This document shows, piece by piece, positions 22,408-30,020 of a stretch of DNA of 35,001 nucleotides (positions within the stretch are counted from its first letter, which is position 1; each line of letters opens with the position of its first letter). The stretch is from contig CAJVXP010000024.1 of assembly GCA_913009685.1 (NCBI GenBank), positions 1-35,001 of the forward strand, given 5' to 3'. A model generated the notes under the pieces. It saw only the letters and a list, made by a program, of their open reading frames with translations, made no database searches and was not told the origin of the DNA. A program made the translations under genes and the position numbers. This DNA comes from an uncultured Bacteroidota bacterium. GTDB lineage: Bacteria; Bacteroidota; Bacteroidia; Bacteroidales; F082.

Positions 22408-24597
22408 TTATTTTAGGAATAACAATTCGCGGTATTTAGGCAGCGGCCACAGGTTGTCATCCACCATCAATTCCAGTTTATCCACATGTCCACGGATATC
22501 GGCAAAACAAGGTAGCACTTCATCGCGGTAAGCAATGGCTTTTTGAGAATAGTCAGTAACGACATTGGCTTTTTTGCGTGCCTCGATCATCTCTTCCACT
22601 CCCTCTTTGATACTGTTCACATGGTTGGAAATCTCTTTAATTGTATTTAGCTGGTTACGTGATAGTTGTACGTAAGTTTTTGAATCAAGCACATCCTGCA
22701 GTCCTTTTGTATTCTCAATCAGACGGTTTTGGTACTGGATGGCAGTAGGCAGGATATGATTGATAGCCAAATCGCCGAGAACACGGGCTTCAATCTGAAT
22801 TTTTTTGATATACTTTTCCAGCTTGATTTCGTTGCGAGCTAAAAGTTCGGTACGACTCAACACGTGATGTTTTTCAAAAAGGGTAATACTTTTTTCCGAC
22901 ACAAAAGCCGGCAAAGCATCCGGTGTGTTGCCGTTGTTCGACAGCCCGCGTTTGACTGCTTCAGCCAGCCAGCTGGCGCTGTATGAGTTGCCTTCAAAGC
23001 GGATATCTTTAGACGCTTTAATGTATTTCTTCACCACATTGAAGATGGCTGCATCTTTCGGTATTCCTTTTTTTATCAGTTCGTCCACCTCTGCAACAAA
23101 TTTGGTCATTTGATCCGCCACAATGGTATTTAAAACAAACATGGGTTTGGCCGTGTTGGCTGTGGAGCCGACAGCTCTGAACTCAAACTTATTTCCTGTA
23201 AAAGCAAACGGCGAGGTTCGGTTACGATCGGTATTATCAAGCAATATCTCCGGTATCTTTGGAATATTTTTAATCACATGGCGCCCGTTATGACCATTAA
23301 TATCTTTGAGAACCGGCATTTCTTCTATCTCATCCAGTATTTCGGCAATCTGCTTGCCGAGAAAAACGGAAATGATGGCTGGCGGTGCTTCGTTGGCGCC
23401 GAGACGAAGGTCATTTCCTTCGGAAGCCACACTGGCTCTAAGTAACTCTTCATATTCACGTATTGCCATTAAAATGTTGGACAGAATGGTAACAAACCGG
23501 AAATTATCTTTAGGTGTTTTCCCCGGAGAAAGCAGGTTTACACCGGTATTGGTAGCCATAGACCAGTTGTTGTGTTTTCCCGATCCATTGATGCCGGCAT
23601 AAGGTTTTTCATGCAGCAACACTTTGAAATGATGCTTGCGGGCCACCTTTTCCAGCATGTGCATGAGGAGCTGATTATGGTCAACGGCAACATTTACCTC
23701 TTCAAACATTGGAGCACATTCAAACTGGCTCGGAGCCACTTCATTATGTCTTGTTTTTAACGGAATCCCCAATTTATGCGCCTCTATTTCAAGGTCTTGC
23801 ATAAAAGCGAGGGCACGGTCGTTAATGGTGCCAAAATAATGGTCTGAAAGCTGCTGGTCTTTGGCGGAAGCATGTCCGAAGACCGTTTTTCCTGTCAGCA
23901 CCAAATCGGGACGGGCAGCATATAACGCTTCATCCACAAGAAAATATTCCTGTTCCCAGCCAAGCGTGGGATATACTTTTGTTACATTTTTATCAAAATA
24001 GCGACAAATCTTCGAAGCAATGCTGTCCAGTGCAGCCACCGACTTCAGCAACGGTGTTTTGTAGTCCAGAGATTCGCCGGTGTAGGATACAAAAATAGTA
24101 GGAATACATAGTGTATTATCAAGAATAAATGCCGGAGAAGTGGGATCCCATGCGGTATAGCCCCTTGCTTCGAATGTGGAGCGAATGCCACCACTGGGGA
24201 AGCTGGAAGCATCCGGCTCTTGCTGAATAAGTTCGTTTCCCTGAAAATGTTCCAGAGCAAGACCGTTGGAAAGCGGGTTGATAAAAGCATCGTGTTTCTC
24301 TGCGGTAGAGCCGGTTAACGGATGAAACCAGTGTGTGTAGTGCGTGGCTCCCTTACTCAATGCCCAGGCTTTCATGGCCGAAGCAACCTGGTTAACGGCC
24401 TTACGATCAATACTTTTCCCCACCTCAACAGCTTTCATAACTGCATGAAAAGCTTCCTCGGTCAGGTATTCATGCATAACGGACTGATTAAATGTCATGG
24501 AGCCAAAATAATCGGACACTTTGTTGGAGGGATAATGGACTTCCTCCACTTTTCGGCTAAGCGTTTTTTCCAACGCAATAAATCTAAATGTTGCCAT
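22408..24597 (-). CDS. glnN: Type III glutamine synthetase (GSIII)
   Basis: At 729 residues this is the long GSIII form common in Bacteroidota, not the 450-residue GSI. Seen are the GSIII-specific N-terminal region (TFNQSVMHEYLTEEAF), the glutamine-synthetase catalytic blocks GWEQEYFLVDE (metal-binding Glu), KTRHNEVAPSQFECAP and INGSGKHNNWSMAT (ammonia/glutamate loop), and NRTSPFAFTGNKFEFRAVGS. It makes glutamine from glutamate, ammonia and ATP as a large cytoplasmic oligomer. The start codon overlaps the end of the upstream symporter gene by 14 bp, so it is the last gene of the gmhA-gmhB-symporter-glnN run and may be translationally coupled. A strong terminator follows. Linkage of nitrogen assimilation to LPS heptose genes is unusual. 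Confidence 0.95.
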   Translation of the reverse strand: MATFRFIALEKTLSRKVEEVHYPSNKVSDYFGSMTFNQSVMHEYLTEEAFHAVMKAVEVGKSIDRKAVNQVASAMKAWALSKGATHYTHWFHPLTGSTAEKHDAFINPLSNGLALEHFQGNELIQQEPDASSFPSGGIRSTFEARGYTAWDPTSPAFILDNTLCIPTIFVSYTGESLDYKTPLLKSVAALDSIASKICRYFDKNVTKVYPTLGWEQEYFLVDEALYAARPDLVLTGKTVFGHASAKDQQLSDHYFGTINDRALAFMQDLEIEAHKLGIPLKTRHNEVAPSQFECAPMFEEVNVAVDHNQLLMHMLEKVARKHHFKVLLHEKPYAGINGSGKHNNWSMATNTGVNLLSPGKTPKDNFRFVTILSNILMAIREYEELLRASVASEGNDLRLGANEAPPAIISVFLGKQIAEILDEIEEMPVLKDINGHNGRHVIKNIPKIPEILLDNTDRNRTSPFAFTGNKFEFRAVGSTANTAKPMFVLNTIVADQMTKFVAEVDELIKKGIPKDAAIFNVVKKYIKASKDIRFEGNSYSASWLAEAVKRGLSNNGNTPDALPAFVSEKSITLFEKHHVLSRTELLARNEIKLEKYIKKIQIEARVLGDLAINHILPTAIQYQNRLIENTKGLQDVLDSKTYVQLSRNQLNTIKEISNHVNSIKEGVEEMIEARKKANVVTDYSQKAIAYRDEVLPCFADIRGHVDKLELMVDDNLWPLPKYRELLFLK

Positions 24598-26056
24598 AGC
24601 TTTTTGTTTTTGAGGTGTTTTTAATGATTAATAATCCTATAAAAGTAATCAGTCCATTTATTAACAATATTTCAAACCCGGTCTTATATCCTGAAAAAGT
24701 AAACTCCAAAAACCTGCTTAAAAGGTAACCAAAAACAGGTGAAAGAACGGCCACCAGTGGCACCCACTTGTCTTTCACGGAGAAACGGGTAAAAAGTCCA
24801 AAACCAAACAAACCCAGTAAAGGCCCGTAAGTATATCCTGCAAAAGTAAATAACTGAGCAATAATTGCCTGGTTGTTTATTAGCTTAAACAAGACGATGA
24901 CAAAAATAATGATTAACATCATTACAAAATGCAGTCTGCCCCTCTTTTTCCTCAAAATTTCTTCATGTCCGGCATACCGCTTGTCCAATTCCATGATATC
25001 AATCGTTAGCGAAGTGGTTAAAGCAGTCAGTGCGCTGTCGGCACTTGAGTAAGCTGCAGCAATTAAACCGATGATAAAAATGAGTCCGCCGACAATACCG
25101 AGGTGTCTCAACGCTATTTCAGGGAAAAGGTGATCGGTCAAACCCGAAGTATCCAAATGCAGATGCGCAGCATAAAAATAGAGCATGGCACCGAGAAAAA
25201 GAAAAATAAAGTTCACCGGAACTAATATCAAACTCAGGGTAGTCATGTTTTTCCGGGAATCTTTCAGGTTGCGGCAACTCAGATTTTTCTGCATCATGTC
25301 CTGGTCCAAACCCGTCATGGCAATGGTGATAAACATCCCGCTCAAAAACAGTTTCACAAAGTTCTGTGAACTTTTGATGTTGGTAACGAATATTTTGGAA
25401 TAATCACTGGCCCATACCGTTGACCACATGTGGCCAAAGCTTGTATGCATCTCATAAATGATAAAGCCCACGGTTACAACAACGGCCAGCAGCATAAAAG
25501 TGGTTTGCAGCGTATCGGTCCAAACAATGGTCTTGATACCGCCCTTTGATGTATAAAGCTGTATCAGAGTCATAAAAATAACTACGGTAACCCAAAAAGG
25601 GACACCGTAATGATCAAATACGAAAAGCTGCAAAACACTTATAACAAGAAACATACGAAATGACGCCCCAATTATTCGCGAAAGCAGAAAAAACACAGAA
25701 CCAGTTTTGTAAGAGGCCCTCCCAAACCGACTGTCAAGGTAAGTATAAATGGAAGTCAGGTTCAGTTTGTAATAAACAGGGAGCAAAATGGTACTCACTA
25801 CAGCATAACCGGCCACATATCCCAGCACAATAACAAAATAGGTAAAATGAGAGGTGCCAACCCATCCGGGAACCGAGATAAACGTTACACCCGACAGCGA
25901 AGCGCCAATCATACCATAAGCCACAACAAACCAGGGCGAATTACGGTTACCAATAAAAAAACTCTCGTTATTTGCATTGCGGGAAGTCCGCCAGGATATC
26001 AAAAATATGAGGAGGGTATATAACGCAAAGGTAACAAGAATCAATCCGGGGGTCAT
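24584..26056 (-). CDS. Sodium:solute symporter (SSS/SLC5 family)
   Basis: The 490-residue protein has about 13 hydrophobic spans. It opens with GLILVTFALYTLLIFLISW and then NESFFIGNRNSPWFVVAYGM, the N-terminal SSS signature. GASLSGVTFISVPGWVG, GGIKTIVWTDTLQT and IGLIAAAYSSADSALTALTTSL (the Na+-site helix with serines) confirm the family. The substrate is unknown: SSS members move sugars, amino acids, sialic acid, proline or carboxylates. It lies 7 bp after gmhB and overlaps glnN by 14 bp, so it is translated in the same transcript. A nitrogen-bearing substrate feeding glutamine metabolism, or a cell-wall sugar, would suit its neighbours; that is inference. It is a different branch from the symporter at position 1. 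Confidence 0.9.
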   Translation of the reverse strand: MTPGLILVTFALYTLLIFLISWRTSRNANNESFFIGNRNSPWFVVAYGMIGASLSGVTFISVPGWVGTSHFTYFVIVLGYVAGYAVVSTILLPVYYKLNLTSIYTYLDSRFGRASYKTGSVFFLLSRIIGASFRMFLVISVLQLFVFDHYGVPFWVTVVIFMTLIQLYTSKGGIKTIVWTDTLQTTFMLLAVVVTVGFIIYEMHTSFGHMWSTVWASDYSKIFVTNIKSSQNFVKLFLSGMFITIAMTGLDQDMMQKNLSCRNLKDSRKNMTTLSLILVPVNFIFLFLGAMLYFYAAHLHLDTSGLTDHLFPEIALRHLGIVGGLIFIIGLIAAAYSSADSALTALTTSLTIDIMELDKRYAGHEEILRKKRGRLHFVMMLIIIFVIVLFKLINNQAIIAQLFTFAGYTYGPLLGLFGFGLFTRFSVKDKWVPLVAVLSPVFGYLLSRFLEFTFSGYKTGFEILLINGLITFIGLLIIKNTSKTKSYGNI

Positions 26057-26063
26057 GCTATTT

Positions 26064-26612
26064 TTATTTTTCGAAATATACAGCCAATGAAGACAAATCC
26101 CTGGTTTTAAAATCTACAACTTCAGAAGATACTGTTTCGTTTCCCACCAACACGGTAAACATACCGGCACTCTTTCCGAAAACCATATCGCTCTCAGCAT
26201 CTCCCACCATAATACTTTTACTAAAATCGATTTCGGGGAATCTCTTTTTGGCTTTCAACGCCATGAAAGCAGAAGGTTTCCGGCAGTTACCGGACTTTGA
26301 AGCCATATCCGGACAATAAAAAACCGCATCAATTTTGCCACCGGCTTTTTCCACTTCGGCGAACATTTTTCGGTGTACAGACTGCAACTGCGCTTCGTTC
26401 ATAATGCCCTTCCCAATCCCCTGCTGGTTGGTTATCACAATGATTCTACCGAAAATCAGGCTGAAAAACGCCAGACTTTCCGGCACACCGGGTAGAAATT
26501 CAAAAGATTCCCAATGCTGCACATAGCCGCCGTAGATACGTTTGTTGATGACACCGTCGCGGTCGAGAAACAGCGTCCAGCTTTTGTCGATATTTTTCGG
26601 GAAACCGGTCAT
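26064..26612 (-). CDS. gmhB: D-glycero-D-manno-heptose-1,7-bisphosphate 7-phosphatase (HAD family)
   Basis: The 182-residue HAD phosphatase has FLDRDGVIN (D17 nucleophile, D19 general acid), VITNQQGIGKG (motif II), a lysine in CRKPSAFM (motif III) and MVGDAESDM (motif IV). It removes the 7-phosphate during ADP- or GDP-heptose synthesis for the LPS core or glycans. The zinc loop, usually C-x-H ... C-x-C, reads C100-P-D102 ... N-C110, so one His is Asp and one Cys is lost. It may still hold a metal poorly or not at all. The gene follows gmhA with a 3-bp gap, which supports the heptose role over the related histidinol-phosphate phosphatase. Confidence 0.85.
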   Translation of the reverse strand: MTGFPKNIDKSWTLFLDRDGVINKRIYGGYVQHWESFEFLPGVPESLAFFSLIFGRIIVITNQQGIGKGIMNEAQLQSVHRKMFAEVEKAGGKIDAVFYCPDMASKSGNCRKPSAFMALKAKKRFPEIDFSKSIMVGDAESDMVFGKSAGMFTVLVGNETVSSEVVDFKTRDLSSLAVYFEK

Positions 26613-26615
26613 GGA

Positions 26616-27191
26616 CTACAACGGAAACATGGTTTTTTCTATCTTCTCACAAATAACATGGCCGATGAGGATATGCGTTTCCTGAATACGCGCCGTATTT
26701 TCGGAAGGCACCCGGATACACAGCTCGCAAAGCTCAGCCAATTCACCACCTCCTGCCCCCGTCAGGCCGATGGTAATCATGTGCTGTTTTTTAGCCTGCT
26801 TCACAGCATTGACAATATTCGCAGAATTACCCGATGTACTGATCGCAATCAGCACATCGCCGCTGCGACCGGCTGCTTCTACCATGCGGCTGTAAACCAC
26901 GTCGTAGGAATAGTCGTTGGCTACTGCGGTGAGATAAGAAGTATTGACATGCAACGCTTCGGCATACAAAGGTTTGCGGTCGTACTGAAAACGCCCCGAA
27001 AGCTCGGCTGCAATGTGCTGGGCATCGGAGGCGCTTCCTCCGTTTCCGCACAAAAGTATTTTTCCGTCCTGTTCCAGCGCTTCGATGCAATACTCTGCCG
27101 CACTCTTTACCAGCATCAGTTGGTTAGTGTCATTTAAAAATTTCTGCTTAACGCTAATGTTCTCTTCTATAGCTTTTTTAATCATGTCCAT
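26616..27191 (-). CDS. gmhA: Sedoheptulose-7-phosphate isomerase (SIS domain)
   Basis: The start is placed at the ATG at 27191 (191 aa), matching the family length; the longer frame from 27266 adds 25 residues that overlap a promoter-like box. The SIS-domain phosphosugar loop CGNGGSASDAQHIAAELSGRF (48-68) is characteristic of GmhA, and ISTSGNSANI (second sugar-phosphate loop) and ARIQETHILIGHVICE, with the catalytic Glu and His region, are present. It converts sedoheptulose-7-phosphate to D-glycero-D-manno-heptose-7-phosphate, the first step of heptose synthesis. It begins the four-gene minus-strand run. The bifunctional kinase/adenylyltransferase HldE and the epimerase are not in the window. 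Confidence 0.9.
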   Translation of the reverse strand: MDMIKKAIEENISVKQKFLNDTNQLMLVKSAAEYCIEALEQDGKILLCGNGGSASDAQHIAAELSGRFQYDRKPLYAEALHVNTSYLTAVANDYSYDVVYSRMVEAAGRSGDVLIAISTSGNSANIVNAVKQAKKQHMITIGLTGAGGGELAELCELCIRVPSENTARIQETHILIGHVICEKIEKTMFPL

Positions 27192-27211
27192 AACTCCGGA
27201 TTTTAGTCTTG

Positions 27212-27219
27212 CAAGTATA
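27212..27219 (-). promoter_or_regulatory. Weak -7 promoter box for the gmhA operon
   Basis: On the minus strand this is TATACTTG, seven of eight matches to TAnnTTTG, 20 bases before the gmhA ATG. No TTG at the ideal spacing is seen. Confidence 0.3.
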
Positions 27220-27359
27220 GCAAAAAGATTGCAGCCGTTGGGGAAGTTCCGGTATATTTTCGGCAAAATGAAAAAGTCTGATGAAAAACGGCAGCGGAAA
27301 ATAAATTTTAACGGTTATCCCGAGAACCAAGAAAGAGGATGTTCAAAAAGTAAAGTTCA

Positions 27360-27413
27360 CGCCAAGTGCGCAAAAGTTAAATTATTAAAAATAAGCATTT
27401 TGCGTACTTTGCG
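27360..27413. repeat. Imperfect hairpin between gmhA and tRNA-Gly
   Basis: Arms 27360-27375 and 27398-27413 pair at 14 of 16 positions around a 22-base loop. The bases are of the CGCAAAGTNCGCAAAA type, and further GCG-rich copies follow to 27437. It lies downstream of the tRNA gene on the minus strand and upstream of gmhA. It could help end tRNA transcription or be a dispersed repeat. Confidence 0.45.
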
Positions 27414-27472
27414 CTAAAATTTTGCGGTTTTTGCGCGAACCATAAAAAATGACCTTTTTAGACGGCCTCTTG

Positions 27473-27545
27473 AGCGGCAAATGGGGCTCGAACCCACGAC
27501 CCTCAGCTTGGGAAGCTGATGCTCTACCAACTGAGCTACTGCCGC
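27473..27545 (-). tRNA. tRNA-Gly, anticodon CCC
   Basis: Read on the minus strand, all cloverleaf parts add up to 73 bases: 7-bp acceptor stem (GCGGCAG with TTGCCGC, one G-U), D arm GCTC-AGTTGGTA-GAGC, anticodon stem TCAGC/GCTGA with loop TTCCCAA giving anticodon CCC, a 5-base variable region, T arm with TTCGAGC loop, and discriminator U as usual for glycine. CCA is not encoded. It reads GGG codons. Confidence 0.95.
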
Positions 27546-27555
27546 AATAAGGCTG

Positions 27556-27563
27556 CAAAATTA
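27556..27563 (-). promoter_or_regulatory. -7 promoter box of tRNA-Gly
   Basis: On the minus strand it is TAATTTTG, an exact TAnnTTTG match ending 10 bases before the mature 5' end. Transcription would begin only a few bases upstream of the tRNA. Confidence 0.5.
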
Positions 27564-27721
27564 AAAAGTTTTGGCATTGCACATTTTTCTTTTACAAATT
27601 TTTTGATCAAATTATTATTCCCGGCTCATCCGGATTTCTCATCTCTGTCTGAACCGGGGCAGGTGAGCCGAGACACGTGCAATACGGGTGTTTTTAAACG
27701 GAAGATATATAATCCGCAAAC

Positions 27722-27756
27722 TCAGAAGGCCTGATTTGAAAAGTCAGGCCTTCTGA
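27722..27756 (-). terminator. Hairpin terminator of the sigma/anti-sigma/DUF4252 operon
   Basis: A perfect 13-bp stem (27744-27756 with 27722-27734) with a 9-base loop lies 22 bases after the DUF4252 stop. The T-tract on the minus strand is poor (GAGTTTG), so efficiency is uncertain, but stem strength and position fit a terminator. Confidence 0.65.
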
Positions 27757-27778
27757 AAAGGAAAAATAAACCGGAAGG

Positions 27779-28336
27779 TTACTTTTTCTCTTTCCCTTTG
27801 TTTTCACTGAGCTTCTGCAAATCACTCATCCCCTTCATGTTCATCGACTTGGAAACCTCGGCAATCGTCTGCATGTCGATCAGTCCCGTCAGACTCATAA
27901 TCATGGTTGAATGCGGGCCATCAACAATCATGAGCAACTCTTTAATTTTTCCGTTTTTGTTCTCGGAAGCAAGAAATTTTATTTTCCCATCCGCCCCATC
28001 TACCGACATAAGCTCTGTATATTTACTCATGGGTACAACGCGTTTTATCTCCTGATAAAATGCCGGCACTTTGGTGCTGTCTTCAGGCTCATAAACCAGC
28101 ATTTTCAAGGCTTTCAGCTGTTTCATGGCATTCAGCGCCTTCTGTGCTTCCGGTGAACTGTCGCTGCTATTTATTCCGGAAAAAAGCTGGAACATAGCCG
28201 GAGAAATATTAATGCTGGTAAAGCCTGCTTTGCCGGCATATTTTTCGTAAAGGTGGTCTATGGCAGTCTGGGCAGAGGTCATCTGCGGCAGCAGAGCCAT
28301 CACAAACAGGATAATGAAGATGCTGTACTTTTTCAT
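27779..28336 (-). CDS. DUF4252 family exported protein
   Basis: The 185-residue protein starts with a Sec signal peptide (KKYSIFIILFVMALLPQMTSA, cleavage before QT), so it acts in the periplasm or cell envelope. The body (DHLYEKYAGKAGFTSINISP, then LMIVDGPHSTMIMSLTGLIDMQTIAEVSKS) is typical of DUF4252, a Bacteroidota family often found beside ECF sigma and anti-sigma genes. Function is unknown. The tail is lysine-rich. It lies 18 bp after the anti-sigma-like gene and before a hairpin terminator, so it is the last gene of the operon and probably a target or effector of the same regulon. Confidence 0.82.
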   Translation of the reverse strand: MKKYSIFIILFVMALLPQMTSAQTAIDHLYEKYAGKAGFTSINISPAMFQLFSGINSSDSSPEAQKALNAMKQLKALKMLVYEPEDSTKVPAFYQEIKRVVPMSKYTELMSVDGADGKIKFLASENKNGKIKELLMIVDGPHSTMIMSLTGLIDMQTIAEVSKSMNMKGMSDLQKLSENKGKEKK

Positions 28337-28354
28337 GATATTTGTTTTTAATGA

Positions 28355-28951
28355 TTATTTTTTAATTGGTTCGATGTTGATATATATGCTGTTAATCGAT
28401 TCCATAAGCTGCCGGGCATGTTCTATCTCCGAAAGTTTCCGCATGGGCTTTGCAGCGATACCCAGCGTTCTTATTTCCGAAACTTTTCTCATGGCCCCGG
28501 TCATTTCCGTTGCTGCTTTTACCGCCGGCCTCATGCCTTCATTTAGCGTTCCCGAAACCATTTGCAAAGCCGTACGAACCTGAACATAAGCCAATGCCGG
28601 ATTGTTTGTGGTACCGGGAAGTAGTGATTTCTTGTCCTGCATATTTCCAACCCACAACGCCAGCACAAGCAGGATGGAAACAGCAACGCCTGCCAGAGCA
28701 TACCAGCCAATAAAGTGCCTTTCGGATTTATGCGAAGCCGAAATACGCCCCATGATCCGCATATCAAAAGCCTCGCCCAGAGGACTTTCCGACTGCCACT
28801 GCATCAGCAGGCGGAAATGCTCTTTTTCGGCAGACAATGCCTCCGGCACATCCGGCTGCGAGAAAAACTTCTGAAGAGAAACTTCTTCTTCCCGGCTCGT
28901 TTCACCTGCGTAAAACCGCTCCAGCAATATTTTAATCTTTTCAGGTTCCAT
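28355..28951 (-). CDS. Single-pass membrane anti-sigma-like protein
   Basis: From the ATG at 28951 the protein is 198 residues; an in-frame ATG six codons earlier is possible. The cytoplasmic N-terminus (EKIKILLERFYAGETSREEE, then LQKFF) resembles the sigma-binding helical segment of Bacteroidota anti-sigma factors. A single membrane span lies at about residues 80-104 (GWYALAGVAVSILLVLALWV), and the remaining 90 residues would face the periplasm. The start overlaps the sigma gene by 11 bp, the usual coupling of sigma and anti-sigma. I see no FecR domain or zinc HxxxCxxC motif, so it is neither of those two common classes. It would hold the sigma factor inactive at the membrane until an envelope signal arrives; this is inferred from position. 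Confidence 0.7.
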   Translation of the reverse strand: MEPEKIKILLERFYAGETSREEEVSLQKFFSQPDVPEALSAEKEHFRLLMQWQSESPLGEAFDMRIMGRISASHKSERHFIGWYALAGVAVSILLVLALWVGNMQDKKSLLPGTTNNPALAYVQVRTALQMVSGTLNEGMRPAVKAATEMTGAMRKVSEIRTLGIAAKPMRKLSEIEHARQLMESINSIYINIEPIKK

Positions 28952-29447
28952 ATTTTTCAATTTTTTCAATTTCCAATCTTATTTTTTTCCGTGCCCGCGA
29001 AAGGTTCACCCGAATGTAATTTCCATCGCGCCCCGTTATCTCTGCAATCTCCTCAAACTCATACCCTTCCACATCGCGCAAATGCATAATCGTACGCTGT
29101 TGTTCCGGCAAATCCATCATCAGCTTCTTCACCCTTTGCACCAAATCACTCCTTTCGGTTTGCTGCTGTAAGTCATCCGACGACCGGTGAAAAATCTCCG
29201 GTTTCAACGACAGTGTTTTGTTCTTTTTTAGCCGCAGCTTGTCAAGGCACCGGTTTCGCGTCATAGTCACCATCAGCCCCTCCACACTTTTGTATTTCTC
29301 CAGCTGATGCCGCATATCCCAAACTTTCAGATAAATCTCCTGCACCACATCCTCCGCCTCTTCCCGCTGGCTGGTCAGGTGCCATGCCAGACGAAACAAC
29401 TTGTTCTTCAACGGCAGGAGCTCTATTTTAAATTCTTCCGGTGTCAT
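28941..29447 (-). CDS. ECF-type RNA polymerase sigma factor
   Basis: The 168-residue protein has sigma region 2 (LFRLAWHLTSQREEAEDVVQEIYLKVWDMR, about residues 17-46, within the -10-binding domain) and region 4 (LPEQQRTIMHLRDVEGYEF followed by the helix-turn-helix EIAEITGRDGNYIRVNLSRARKKI). Regions 1 and 3 are absent, as in extracytoplasmic-function sigma factors. It directs RNA polymerase to a stress or envelope regulon. The anti-sigma-like gene overlaps its 3' end. The promoter-like site upstream is of housekeeping type, so basal expression probably depends on the primary sigma factor. Confidence 0.9.
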   Translation of the reverse strand: MTPEEFKIELLPLKNKLFRLAWHLTSQREEAEDVVQEIYLKVWDMRHQLEKYKSVEGLMVTMTRNRCLDKLRLKKNKTLSLKPEIFHRSSDDLQQQTERSDLVQRVKKLMMDLPEQQRTIMHLRDVEGYEFEEIAEITGRDGNYIRVNLSRARKKIRLEIEKIEKYGT

Positions 29448-29471
29448 TCAATTATCAGGACGCTGAGGGTT

Positions 29472-29500
29472 CAAAAATATTACACCCGGCACCAAAACAA
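29472..29500 (-). promoter_or_regulatory. Promoter of the ECF sigma operon
   Basis: On the minus strand TTG (29500-29498) is followed after 18 bases by TATTTTTG (29479-29472), an exact TAnnTTTG match 24 bases before the sigma ATG. Confidence 0.5.
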
Positions 29501-29627
29501 TTGCTCAATGCCGGCAATTACAATTTTTAAAAGTAAACAATTCAGCCTGATAATCCGATATACAGGCATAATTTGGGCGGGCTTGCGCACAAAGCCATCA
29601 CAGGCTGTCCACTTTAGTCCCACCGTC

Positions 29628-29700
29628 AAAAGCCATGTTGCGCCACGGCCGGTAAGTAGCTCCTTTGTCGCTCTCCCCGGCCTGCTACACATTGGCTTTT
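29628..29700. repeat. 73-bp GC-rich two-step hairpin in the sigma-POT intergenic region
   Basis: AAAAGCCA (29628-29635) pairs with TGGCTTTT (29693-29700), and GGCCGG (29647-29652) pairs with CCGGCC (29677-29682). The internal loops are 11 and 10 bases and the apical loop 24. It lies in a 573-bp gene-free stretch whose central 29580-29760 is markedly GC-richer than its surroundings. It could be a small structured RNA or a dispersed element; no promoter-like box directly precedes it. Confidence 0.45.
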
Positions 29701-29820
29701 GCCGCCGGGCGCTGCCGTTCCCATCCTTGCCGCAAAAAAGAGACAAAGAGAAAGGGCGACGAAGCGAAGTTGCGAGGGGGAGAAGTTGAGAAATCAGGAA
29801 CGGTTTGCCCGACCTTTGAC

Positions 29821-29929
29821 CATTGTCTGACAATTGAATGACAACTGTTTGACCATTGCCTGACTATCGAATGACAACCGAATGACCATATTTGACCATT
29901 GTCTGACAACCGTTTAACAACTGCCTGAC
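29821..29929 (-). repeat. Degenerate 11-bp tandem repeat array, locus 3 (inverted orientation)
   Basis: Ten units, nine of 11 bp and one of 10 bp, end in TGAC on the plus strand, e.g. CATTGTCTGAC, AATTGAATGAC, AACTGTTTGAC, CATTGCCTGAC, AACCGAATGAC. Their reverse complements (GTCAGACAATG, GTCATTCAATT, GTCAAACAGTT) match the units of loci 1 and 2. It ends 21 bases upstream of the POT promoter -33 element, inside the divergent control region of sigma and POT genes. It is the longest and most regular of the three arrays. Confidence 0.78.
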
Positions 29930-29949
29930 AACATCGCGTTAGCCCCCAT

Positions 29950-29979
29950 TTGCATATCCTGATTTTTTGATTATTTTTG
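29950..29979 (+). promoter_or_regulatory. Promoter of the POT transporter gene
   Basis: TTG (29950-29952), exactly 19 bases, then TATTTTTG (29972-29979), a full match to the Bacteroidetes consensus. Transcription would start near 29986, which rules out the in-frame ATG at 29967 and supports the ATG at 30021. Confidence 0.65.
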
Positions 29980-30020
29980 TTCCTTATTCAAAACCAATTT
30001 TTTCACCAATACCAAAACTT

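Noticed and set aside
27385-27582. 65-residue minus-strand ORF containing SSSVGRASASQAEGRGFEPHLP
   Set aside because: It is the conceptual translation of the tRNA-Gly gene and its flanks, a well-known false ORF.
29307-29789. 160-residue plus-strand ORF over the sigma gene and the GC-rich island
   Set aside because: The first part is antisense to a clear sigma factor and the rest is repeat-rich intergenic DNA; no domain is visible.
29821-29929. Possible CRISPR array
   Set aside because: Units are 11 bp with no spacers and no cas gene is near; the same holds for the 7-, 13- and 24-bp arrays.
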